From Chloroflexota bacterium (GTDB lineage Bacteria; Chloroflexota; Anaerolineae; Aggregatilineales; Phototrophicaceae), in the NCBI GenBank assembly GCA_003242205.1, contig QGUR01000271.1, forward strand, positions 1 through 6,304: a stretch of DNA of 6,304 nucleotides, written 5' to 3'. A model generated the notes under the pieces. The model made no database searches and was not told where the DNA came from. It saw only the letters and a list, made by a program, of their open reading frames with translations. The position numbers and the translations under genes were made by a program. How positions within the stretch are numbered: position 1 is the first letter of the stretch; the number at the start of each line of letters is the position of its first letter. Of the stretch, positions 1 through 6,200 are shown one piece after another.

Positions 1-40
1 CCACGTTATTGTTGCTCTTGAATTCGCGTTGCTTAGCCAT
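1..40 (-). CDS. tnpA: IS200/IS605-family transposase TnpA, N-terminal fragment (13 codons)
   Basis: Only the first 13 codons are in the window and read MAKQREFKSNNNV. The block K-x-R-E-F-K-S-N-x-N-V is the familiar beginning of Y1 (HUH) single-strand transposases of the IS200/IS605 family, in which it is normally followed by a Y-S-C-K-Y-H-type segment; the catalytic HUH motif and tyrosine are outside the window. The ATG at 40-38 is 111 nt inside the predicted left tip, a normal distance for these elements. There is no strong Shine-Dalgarno; GGGG at 46-43 is very close to the ATG. A CCTCCT stretch at 62-57 and a TAGCC/GGCTA inverted repeat (65-61 with 38-34) could fold around the start, in keeping with the poor translation of IS200-type tnpA. 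Confidence 0.8.
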   Translation of the reverse strand, partial: MAKQREFKSNNNV

Positions 41-110
41 AACCCCATTATGTAGCAGGAGGCTATCTAATGAAACAAGCATTCGGTTTTCAGAGGGGGC
101 AGCGCTTCAT

Positions 111-131
111 CCCCACAGCTAAAGCTGGGGG
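111..131 (-). other. IS left-end hairpin (transposase recognition structure)
   Basis: On the minus strand C131-C128 pair with G114-G111, T115 is extrahelical, CAGC (127-124) pairs with GCTG (119-116), and the loop is TTTA (123-120). This gives an 8-bp stem with a single bulged T on its 3' side, which is the structure TnpA of IS608 binds as single-stranded DNA. The AAAG at 135-132 directly abuts the foot of the stem and fits the left guide sequence. Confidence 0.85.
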
Positions 132-151
132 CTTTCGCGCTGTATTTTGTG

Positions 152-155
152 GTAA
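152..155 (-). other. IS left cleavage/target tetranucleotide TTAC
   Basis: The minus strand reads TTTAC at 156-152, immediately before the predicted first base of the element (151). TTAC is the tetranucleotide that IS608 cleaves after and inserts behind, and it matches the AAAG guide at 135-132. The site falls within codon 127-128 of the interrupted cytochrome-like gene, and the homology to cytochrome c stops at this point. Confidence 0.7.
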
Positions 156-534
156 AGGCGCGGCTGAAGTTCTTGGGCATCAGGTCGCCATAACCCTCAA
201 CGACGTAGGCGCTTGGGTCGATGATCGACTGGCGCAGGTAGTCCGCAGCGGTTAGGCCGGGAACGCGCCCCACCGCCCGCTCACCGATGCTGAGCAGGCC
301 GGGGCCGACCAACCGCTCATCCGAATCACCGCGGTGTACCTGAAGTGCCTGAGGCGCGAAGGCCAGCACGTCGATGTTCGACGGCCCCTGACCGCCGACC
401 TGAATGGTGTAAGTCTGCGCTTCGCTCTCCTGCGCGAGCGCAACCTGCTGCCCGGACAGAACCCCGGCACAGATGCCGAGGACGACCGTAGCGACGAATA
501 TGATTGCTACCGACTACGAACGCGAAAGCTGCAT
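152..534 (-). pseudogene. Exported cupredoxin/cytochrome c-type redox protein, broken (amber codon, internal deletion, IS insertion)
   Basis: A start at 534 (ATG) is supported by GGAGGA (548-543) eight bases upstream. Codon 7 is TAG (516-514). Past it the frame continues with a hydrophobic signal peptide (about residues 10-32) ending V-A-L-A-Q. Residues 40-70 (T-Y-T-I-Q-V-G-G-Q-G-P-S-N-I-D-V-L-A-F-A onward, to H-R-G-D) resemble the first strands of a plastocyanin-like cupredoxin. From residue 71 the sequence switches to the second half of a class I cytochrome c: L-V-G-P-G-L-L-S-I-G, R-V-P-G-L, Y-L-R-Q-S-I-I-D-P-S-A-Y-V-V-E-G-Y, then M-P-K-N-F with M119 as the probable distal heme ligand. There is no CXXCH, so the heme-attachment half is missing. 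The frame enters the IS at codon 128 and stops at 69-67. It was probably an electron-transfer protein outside the cytoplasmic membrane. No native cupredoxin-cytochrome fusion can be confirmed from this fragment. Confidence 0.7.
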
Positions 535-612
535 GATGGTTGTCCTCCACGGGACTCCTGAGTATCGCGGACACACAGCAGTCTAGGTGACAACCGGAAG
601 ACAACCATCATG
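532..612 (-). promoter_or_regulatory. 17-bp inverted repeat able to sequester RBS and start codon of the broken redox gene
   Basis: GGAGGACAACCATCATG (minus strand, 548-532) covers the Shine-Dalgarno and the ATG. The plus strand at 596-612 carries GGAAGACAACCATCATG, identical at 16 of 17 positions. In a minus-strand transcript that starts upstream of 612 the two copies are complementary. They could form 17 continuous pairs, since the one difference becomes a G-U wobble, around a 47-nt loop (595-549). That would hide both the ribosome-binding site and the start codon. It could also be a rearrangement scar: a copied gene start in inverted orientation. No target-site duplication flanks the repeats. 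Confidence 0.5.
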
Positions 613-613
613 T

Positions 614-649
614 ATTATATGGAAGTGTAAATCATTCTTTCGTAGTATA
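614..649 (-). promoter_or_regulatory. Candidate -10 elements for the broken redox gene, in an AT-rich patch
   Basis: The otherwise GC-rich sequence drops to an AT-rich stretch at about 603-652. The minus strand holds TATACT at 649-644 and TATAAT at 619-614, both acceptable sigma70-type -10 hexamers. No convincing -35 is seen at 16-18 bp from either. A start from the upstream box (+1 near 637) would include both arms of the inverted repeat; one from the downstream box (+1 near 607) would keep about 12 bp of the 5' arm. Confidence 0.3.
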
Positions 650-710
650 TAAGGTGGGGCATCGCAGAAGTTCACGACCGGCGATATCGGCGCTGCTCAG
701 AGGGGAGCGT

Positions 711-1313
711 TCAACCGCGCGAGCGTTCAAGCTGGACGGCCATCAGAATGGCCAGCAGCAGGCGTATCTCCTCTTCCCCTTCCAGCCCTTCATCCAGCTT
801 TTCAATGCTGAAGCTGCTTTCGAAGAAGGCCGGTTGTTTACGCAGGCGCAGCACGGGCGACCCGGTTTGCAGGTGCGAGAGCGTGTACGTCGGGTGCAGG
901 AAGTAGCCGGTCAGCATGCCGATGACGGGGATGTCGCTCAGCAGCGCGTCGCCGACCTTGACCCACGGGTTGTCTTCGGTCAGCTTGTACGTTGGCTCGC
1001 TCGCGCCGGGCGCATAAATCTCGTACGTCGCCTTCCAGATCGAGCGCATGCCCCGGTGCTTGATCGAACCCAGTTCGCGGCCCTCCATATCGCGGAAGTA
1101 GTAGCGCGCCGAGAAATCGAGGATGCGGTCGGCCCGGATTTCATAGAGTTGCTGCTGCAACTGTTCGTTGGCAAATACGCGCACGTGTTCCTTAAGGGCC
1201 ATGACTTTCTGCTGGACGTAAAATATGCTCTGACCGCTGGCATCGCGCACGGAGATGCGCGGCGCAAGGGCGATGAGCTTGAAATTCAGTTGAAGTGGAT
1301 AGGTATAAGCCAT
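711..1313 (-). CDS. LURP-one-related family protein (tubby C-terminal-like fold)
   Basis: The 200-residue product looks like the LURP-one-related/scramblase-like family: a single twelve-strand beta barrel around a C-terminal helix. Typical blocks are F-Y-V-Q-Q-K-V-M-A-L-K-E-H near residues 31-43, a repeated strand pattern with R-Y-Y-F-R-D-M-E-G-R-E-L-G-S-I-K-H-R at about 70-87, W-K-A-T-Y-E-I-Y near 93-100, and a hydrophobic C-terminal helix (E-I-R-L-L-L-A-I-L-M-A-V) at about 183-194. The biochemical role of bacterial members is unknown; membrane or lipid association is inferred from the fold. I chose the ATG at 1313 because AGGGA lies seven bases upstream and the family begins about here; an upstream GTG at 1361 would add 16 residues that do not look like the family. 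The gene is divergent from the operon to its right and has no clear terminator after its TGA. Confidence 0.75.
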   Translation of the reverse strand: MAYTYPLQLNFKLIALAPRISVRDASGQSIFYVQQKVMALKEHVRVFANEQLQQQLYEIRADRILDFSARYYFRDMEGRELGSIKHRGMRSIWKATYEIYAPGASEPTYKLTEDNPWVKVGDALLSDIPVIGMLTGYFLHPTYTLSHLQTGSPVLRLRKQPAFFESSFSIEKLDEGLEGEEEIRLLLAILMAVQLERSRG

Positions 1314-1416
1314 TCGCTTGTCCCTTAGTAAGCTGCACAGTCGCCGGAGCAATCGTACCATGCTCCTGATGACCTGTTGCTTGAGCCAGACACGGACTTA
1401 TTGGCTACTGGTGAAC

Positions 1417-1434
1417 GCAAACCCTTAAGTTTGC
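1417..1434. promoter_or_regulatory. 18-bp inverted repeat, possible operator in the divergent intergenic region
   Basis: GCAAAC (1417-1422) and GTTTGC (1429-1434) form a perfect 6-bp inverted repeat around CCTTAA. It lies about 30 bp upstream of the -10 box at 1463 and about 100 bp upstream of the divergent LURP-one start, a position suited to a dimeric regulator. The spacing is too short and the stem too weak for a terminator. No regulator gene is in the window. Confidence 0.3.
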
Positions 1435-1462
1435 ATTGGTTTTGGCTGCGTATACCTTGTGT

Positions 1463-1468
1463 TATACT
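1463..1468 (+). promoter_or_regulatory. -10 box TATACT positioned for a leaderless transcript
   Basis: TATACT ends seven bases before the ATG at 1476, so transcription would start at or next to the A of the start codon. No Shine-Dalgarno precedes that ATG, which fits leaderless translation. The -35 is poor: TTGGCT at 1442-1447 has a 15-bp spacer and TTGGTT at 1436-1441 a 21-bp spacer. GTATA (1450-1454) and TATAC (1463-1467) are symmetric around 1458/1459, so the -10 may overlap an operator. Confidence 0.45.
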
Positions 1469-1475
1469 CCTGTTT

Positions 1476-1742
1476 ATGACACAAGATAACAATCCTGCCT
1501 GGCTGGACGCAGCCAGGGCGCGCGGGTGGGGCGATATTCTACGAACTGTGCTGGATGCTTTAGAGCCGCTCGGGCCGTTTGGCGCGCAGTTGGTGTGGGC
1601 CTCGCAGCCGGTGTTGGGGTTGTTCTTCGGGCGCGAGACCGTCGCAGGGCTGGCAACCGCGCTTGAAACACCCGGCGAGCTGGACGCGCTTCGGGCAGCG
1701 CTCGAAGGGACGGCTGCGGACAATCGCGCCCCAACGGATTGA
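1476..1742 (+). CDS. Small conserved-looking protein of unknown function (88 aa)
   Basis: I do not recognise a family. The product starts M-T-Q-D-N-N-P-A-W-L-D-A-A-R-A-R-G-W and is predicted mostly helical: one amphipathic helix at about residues 7-30, a hydrophobic segment at 35-51 (F-G-A-Q-L-V-W-A-S-Q-P-V-L-G-L-F-F) that could be membrane-associated but is short for a transmembrane helix, and a C-terminal amphipathic helix at about 53-78 ending in a polar tail. There is no signal peptide and no cysteine. The frame is open further upstream to 1377, but those residues are low-GC intergenic sequence, and the ATG at 1476 sits where a leaderless transcript would begin. Codon use (G/C at third positions) supports a real gene. 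It lies 43 bp ahead of the DUF6754-type gene with no terminator between, so it is probably the first gene of the operon. Confidence 0.6.
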   Translation: MTQDNNPAWLDAARARGWGDILRTVLDALEPLGPFGAQLVWASQPVLGLFFGRETVAGLATALETPGELDALRAALEGTAADNRAPTD

Positions 1743-1774
1743 GGCGTACGCTCTGCGCAGGGTGCGGTTGTGTT

Positions 1775-1781
1775 AAGGGGG
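1775..1781 (+). promoter_or_regulatory. Ribosome-binding site that points to a TTG start at 1786
   Basis: AAGGGGG lies four bases before TTG (1786) but sixteen bases before the next in-frame ATG (1798). The spacing favours the TTG, though it is short. The two choices differ by only four residues ahead of the first membrane helix. Confidence 0.5.
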
Positions 1782-1785
1782 AACC

Positions 1786-2580
1786 TTGAGCAGTACAATG
1801 CAGTTGGTCAGCATCCTCATTATTCTCCTGGCGCTGGCAACCTATGTGATCTTCACCCAGATTATTCGTCGCCGGCGCGATGTTCCCCTCCGCCCGGTTC
1901 AAGCATTTGAACAGTTGCCCCTGATGGTCGGCGAATCCATTGAGGCCGGTCGTCCACTGCACGCATCGTTCGGCCACAGCGGTCTGGGCGGCGACGATAC
2001 GATCGCGACGCTGGCTGCCGCCGAACTGTTCTATCAGGTCGCTCAGCGGGCGGCGCTGGGCGAGTCCATGCCCATCATCACGGCCAGCCAGACCAGCGCG
2101 CTCCCGGTCGCTCAGGATACGCTGCGCCGCGCTTACCTCAGCCGTGACCGGCTTGGCAACTGGCGTCCGGGCAATGCTCGCTGGCATCCCGCTCCTTCGC
2201 AGCCGCTGGCGTTCGCCGCCGCGCTGACGGCGACCATCGGCGATGATCGCGTTTCCGGCAACGTACTGGCCGGCAGTTTCGGCCCGGAACTGGCCCTCGT
2301 GCTCGATCAGGCGCGCCGCCGCGGAACGCGCAGCGTGGCGACCAGCGTGGCGCTTGAGGGGCAGGCGGTTGCTTATGCCATGGCCGATAGCCCGCTGATC
2401 GGCGAGGAAATCTTTACCGCGGGCGGCTACCTTGGCGATACGGCGGGGCAGCGAGCGACCATTGTCACGCAGGACATCCTCCGCTGGCTGTTGATTCTGG
2501 CCATCCTCGTGCCGGTAGCGAATACGCTGACAGATGGCGCGTTGTTCGAGGCGGTTTTCCGCCTGTTCGAAGGGCGTTAG
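1786..2580 (+). CDS. DUF6754-type membrane protein with two terminal transmembrane helices
   Basis: This 264-residue protein has an N-terminal membrane helix (about residues 7-27), an R-R-R-R-D stop at 28-32, a large soluble domain, and a C-terminal helix (about 231-248). The soluble part matches my memory of the DUF6754 family: L-P-L-M-V-G-E-S-I-E-A-G-R-P-L-H at 44-59, S-G-L-G-G-D-D-T at 65-72, L-P-V-A-Q-D-T-L-R-R-A-Y at 106-117, A-G-S-F-G-P-E at 162-168, G-E-E-I-F-T-A-G-G-Y-L-G at 206-217, and Q-D-I-L-R-W entering the last helix. The basic residues after helix 1 suggest that the domain is cytoplasmic, with both helices as a hairpin anchor. No enzymatic function is known to me and no catalytic signature is evident. 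The TTG start is inferred from the RBS. The next gene starts three bases after the stop, so the two are surely cotranscribed. Confidence 0.75.
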   Translation: MSSTMQLVSILIILLALATYVIFTQIIRRRRDVPLRPVQAFEQLPLMVGESIEAGRPLHASFGHSGLGGDDTIATLAAAELFYQVAQRAALGESMPIITASQTSALPVAQDTLRRAYLSRDRLGNWRPGNARWHPAPSQPLAFAAALTATIGDDRVSGNVLAGSFGPELALVLDQARRRGTRSVATSVALEGQAVAYAMADSPLIGEEIFTAGGYLGDTAGQRATIVTQDILRWLLILAILVPVANTLTDGALFEAVFRLFEGR

Positions 2581-2583
2581 GCC

Positions 2584-3264
2584 ATGCGACGTGCCATCGC
2601 GCTACTTGCCTCGGTTATCGTCATCACGTTCGGTTTTCTGACGCTTACCGGCCTGATCGTCGGCGAAGATCTCGGCTTTCTCTCCGCGCTGGCCGGGGCG
2701 TTTCGCGTCGCCGAGCTGACCAGCGTCTTTCTGGAACTGGTTGTCGTCACCGTTGGCGTCACGATTGTGATTGGTATTCTGAATCTGCTGATGGTGCATG
2801 GCGGGCGCGTCGTTCGCGCGCGGCGTGGCTGGCCCTACAGTATCCTGCTGCTGATCAGCGCTCTGGCCGTCATCGCGCTGACGATCGCCGAGCGGCTGGC
2901 GCTGCTTCCCGCCGTGGATGGCGAGCGGCCCGCCAGCATGATCCTGCTGGAAACCGTTCAGGTTCCGGTCGAATCGGCGCTGGCCGCGCTGCTGCTGTTC
3001 TCGCTGGTCTACGGCGCATACCGGCTGATGCATCGCCGCGTTACGTGGACGAATCTGCTGTTCACACTGGTGTTGCTGGTGGCGCTGCTGGGCGCGCTGC
3101 CGTTGCCCGGCGCTGGCATCAGCTTGCTGGCGTCGGTTCGTGACTGGCTGATGGCCGTGCCGGTGAGCGCCGGAGCGCGCGGTTTGCTGCTCGGCATCGC
3201 CCTGGCGACGGTCGTAACAGGCGTTCGCGTCCTGCTCGGACAAGACCGCTCTTATCGGGATTAG
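2584..3264 (+). CDS. Polytopic membrane protein of unknown function, operon partner of the DUF6754-type protein
   Basis: The 226-residue product is strongly hydrophobic, with about six predicted helices: 4-26, 48-71, 84-103, 131-149, 157-174 and 199-218. Basic loops follow helix 2 (R-V-V-R-A-R-R at 75-81) and helix 4 (H-R-R at 150-152), and the C-terminus ends L-L-G-Q-D-R-S-Y-R-D. By the positive-inside rule both ends would be cytoplasmic. A short amphipathic segment, L-L-A-S-V-R-D-W-L-M at 181-190, precedes the last helix. I recognise it only as a type of protein that accompanies DUF6754 proteins in Chloroflexota; no transporter or enzyme motif stands out. The ATG at 2584 is preceded by AAGGG at 2570-2574 inside the previous gene, and the next gene begins eight bases after the stop, or overlaps it if a GTG start at 3264 is used. 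Confidence 0.7.
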   Translation: MRRAIALLASVIVITFGFLTLTGLIVGEDLGFLSALAGAFRVAELTSVFLELVVVTVGVTIVIGILNLLMVHGGRVVRARRGWPYSILLLISALAVIALTIAERLALLPAVDGERPASMILLETVQVPVESALAALLLFSLVYGAYRLMHRRVTWTNLLFTLVLLVALLGALPLPGAGISLLASVRDWLMAVPVSAGARGLLLGIALATVVTGVRVLLGQDRSYRD

Positions 3265-3272
3265 TGGCCTTT

Positions 3273-6200
3273 ATGAGCGACGATTTCAATAAGGACGAGC
3301 TACCGCCCTGGCTGTTGGGTGACGAGCCGGAGGCGGAACCCGAATCCGCCGGAGACGAACCGCGCGTCGACTCATCCGGTACGACGACGCCGGATGCTGC
3401 CCCCTGGCTTGAAGCAGCCGGCGAGACGGAGCAGAGCGAAACGGACGTGCCATCGACGGCGGATCTGCCCGACTGGCTGGCGTCTGCCGAGGGCGTGCCG
3501 GAGGAGCCGTCCGAAGTCAGTGACGAGTTGCCGCCGTGGCTGGCGGGCGATGAAACTCTGGAACCCGCGGAGCCGGAGGCGGAAGCGGAACCCCGGCTTG
3601 GCGACGCGCTGCCGGAGGATTTTCTCGCGCTGGCCGATTCGCTGCCTGCCACGTCCGATCTCGAAATGACCTATGACGAGTGGGCAGCCGAACAGGAGCG
3701 CTTGCGAAGCGGCCCGAATCTTGAGGAAGAAGTGCCGGACCTGCTGGCCGATATTGACGGGCCGGTGAGCGCTGCAGGCACGACAGGCGAACTGCCTGAC
3801 TGGTATCTTGGTCTGGAAGCGCTGAACGAGAGCGACGCCCCTGACTGGCTGACGGACGACAATGAACCGTCATCTGCCGGGGACGATGAACCTGTGCAGG
3901 AACCGCCCTGGCTTGAGGGTATGGACGCGCCCGTTGAACCGGCGGCAGACGACGCGGGCGAATTTGACGACGATTTCTTCGCGGCGCTTGGGCTTCCGCA
4001 GGCAAACGACGACGAAACGGAACAGCCTCCGGCGCTGGGCGACGACGAGGAGCCTGACCTGTCATGGCTGAGCGACCCGTCGCTCGAAGCCACCTCCGAG
4101 CGCCTGCGTGAAGACGCGCGTGAGGACGATTTCTTCGCCGCTATTGCCAGCCAGCCGCAGGAACCGCTGCCGCCCGCGTTCGTGCAGGAGGAGGCCGAAT
4201 CGCCCGCCGAGCCGGAGATTCCGGACGACATTGACGAGCGTACCGCGGCGATGTTGATGGCCGATCAAAGCGGCGATTTGGACCTGCCGTGGCTGCACGA
4301 TGCGATGGACGAAGCCGGTGAGCCTGCCGCCACGCCGGGGACGGAGTTTGCCGGAGGTGAGGAGCCGCCGGAACAGGCGCTGGAAGAGTTTTTTGCCTCG
4401 CTGGACGCTGATAACGCGGATGCCGGCGATAGCCCGGATATGCGCGTGCCGACGACGGCGGAGTTCACCGTCGATTGGGGCGACCAGCCTGACTCAGGGC
4501 GGGAGACGCCCGTAGGCGACGATCCGGAATTTTTGTGGGATGCGACGCCGCCTTCCGAATCAGCTCCGGCGTCGAAAAAAGTTGATCCCTTTTCGGAATT
4601 CGATTTTGATGCGCTCGACCTGCCCCCCGGAGATGAGGAACCGGACTGGTTGGGATCGCTCGACGACTCGCCGGCAGCGCGAACGGTTGAGGAGCCGCCC
4701 GTGCCGGTCGATCGCTCAAGAGCGCCTACGACCGGCGAGCTTGAGGACTTTCTGGCGGCGATTGACGACGATGTCACCGGCAAGTTGCCGCAAAGCGACG
4801 AGCTTGAGGAGCAGACCGACTTCGATTTTGATTCCTTGCTGGTAGCGCCGCTTGCGCCTGCAGCGCCTGTGACGTCTGGGGAAGACGACACGGACGGGCT
4901 AACACAGGAAATACCGGATTTCCTGCGCGATTTGAATGTCAGCGTAGGCCAGGTGTCGGCAGCGGCGATTGTGCGCCAGCGCGAGGACCGGCCGCTGGAA
5001 ACATTGCCCGACCGGCTGCGCCGTCTGCGCGAGCGCGCTGAAAAGCTGCGCGCGCCCGCCGCAGCAGCTCTGGACGACGATGTGCTTGCCCGTGTGCTGC
5101 CGGATGTGCCGGAGACGTTGGCCCCCGCGCCGGTTGTGACGGGGTTGCCGGCAGCGCGGGAAGCGCTGACGCTGAGCGAGGACGATCGCGAGAAAGTCAG
5201 CATCCTGGAACGCCTGCTGGCCCGAGAGGACGGCGCGCTGCTGCCGGCGGCTGCCGCCGCGCGCGCGGACGAAGCGCGGGCCACGTCTGACGAGGACGCG
5301 AAGACGCACGCCGCGAAGAAACGCGCGGCCCGCCGTTCGCGCCGCTATCCGGTGGATCGTCTGCTGGTCGCGCTGGCGCTGGTTGCGGCGACTGCGGCCC
5401 CGTTTTTTGTCGATGACTTGCGTCTTGGCGACCCGCCACCTGACCGCTTTGCGGGGGGCAGCGCGGGCGCGCTGGCGTTCGAACGCGTGGACGATCTACG
5501 CGCGGGCGATCTGGCGCTAGTCGCGGTCGAGTATGGGCCGTCTGCCGCCGCCGAACTTGACCCGATGCTGGCGGCGGTCGTGCGCCATCTGTTCATTCAG
5601 GGCGCGCGTCCGGTGCTCGTTGGCGGGAACCCGCTTGGCTTGCTGCACGCAAGCAATGTGATCGAGGCGCTCAACGACGACGCGGCGCTACAGGCGCAAT
5701 TGGGCCAGCGCCGCCTGATTGCCAACCGCGATTATTACGTGGTGCGCTATCTCACCGGCGGCGTCGTTGGCGTTCGCGCGCTTGGCGAGGCCGCGGCCAG
5801 TATGCTGCTGACGGACATTCGCGGGCAGGCCACTAACCTGACGCTTGACTCGCTCGATGACTTCCGCCTGATCGTGGTCGTGGCCGAGCGCGGCGAGGAT
5901 GCGCGCAACTACGTCGAACAGCTCGCGCCGGTGGTGACAGCGCCCGTCGTGGTGGCGACCGGCTATAGCGCCGGGCCGCTGGTCGAACCTTATGCAGCCG
6001 CGGGCGCGGCGCAGGGGCTTCTGGTGGGCTATCAGGATGCCGTCACCTACCTGTCGATGCTCGACACGGTTCCGGGCGAGGAAGCGGCAGACGGCTCAAC
6101 GAGCGCTACGCTGTTGCAGCGTTTGTTCGATCCCGTGCGGTTCGCCGAGCAGTACGCGCGTATCCGCGAGGCGTTGGCCGGGGCACAGCCGGTGACCGGA

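Larger units (their letters stand above)
1..151 (-). mobile_element. IS200/IS605-family insertion sequence (IS608-type), left end and start of tnpA; continues off the left edge
   Basis: Read on the minus strand, the element begins right after a TTAC tetranucleotide (155-152) and runs toward position 1. Inside it are, in order, a 16-nt lead-in, the guide tetranucleotide AAAG (135-132), an imperfect hairpin with a bulged T (131-111), about 70 nt of leader, and the tnpA start at 40. In this single-strand transposon family a Y1 transposase recognises subterminal hairpins and cleaves 3' of a short host tetranucleotide that is read by base pairing with the guide. IS608 uses TTAC with guide AAAG and a hairpin almost identical to this one, as I recall it. 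The right end, and any tnpB with its guide RNA, lie outside the window. The insertion interrupts the cytochrome-like gene upstream. Confidence 0.85.

Noticed and set aside
57..255. Plus-strand frame from ATG at 70 with a textbook AGGAGG seven bases upstream (61 aa).
   Set aside because: It is the antisense of the IS left end and of the cytochrome-like remnant, which have family-level support on the other strand. The Shine-Dalgarno match is coincidental and the peptide resembles nothing.
252..604. Two other minus-strand frames across the broken redox gene (252-470 and 326-604).
   Set aside because: They are out of frame with the recognisable signal peptide, cupredoxin and cytochrome segments. 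Their products are Arg/Ser-rich, as expected for off-frame reading of GC-rich DNA.
679..692. Palindrome around CGATATCG downstream of the LURP-one gene as a terminator.
   Set aside because: The symmetric core has no loop and no T-run follows on the minus strand, so it cannot be called an intrinsic terminator.
654..1328. Long plus-strand frame (224 aa) opposite the LURP-one gene.
   Set aside because: It is the complement of a recognisable LURP-one-related protein with an RBS. The plus-strand product shows no family features.
1377..1475. Upstream extension of the 88-aa protein by 33 codons.
   Set aside because: The added sequence covers the inverted repeat and the -10 box, has lower GC and no RBS, so it is more likely intergenic.
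2602..3243. Long minus-strand frame (213 aa, Gln/Arg/Asp-rich) opposite the polytopic membrane protein gene.
   Set aside because: Gln/Arg/Asp-rich composition is what results from reading hydrophobic codons (CTG, GCG, GTC) backwards. The plus-strand protein has clear membrane helices and operon spacing.
4265..5284. Minus-strand frame of 339 aa, Ser/Ala/Arg-rich, inside the giant gene.
   Set aside because: It is the reverse of acidic Asp/Glu/Pro codons. The plus frame is open for over 3 kb with coherent motifs, a membrane helix and a folded domain.
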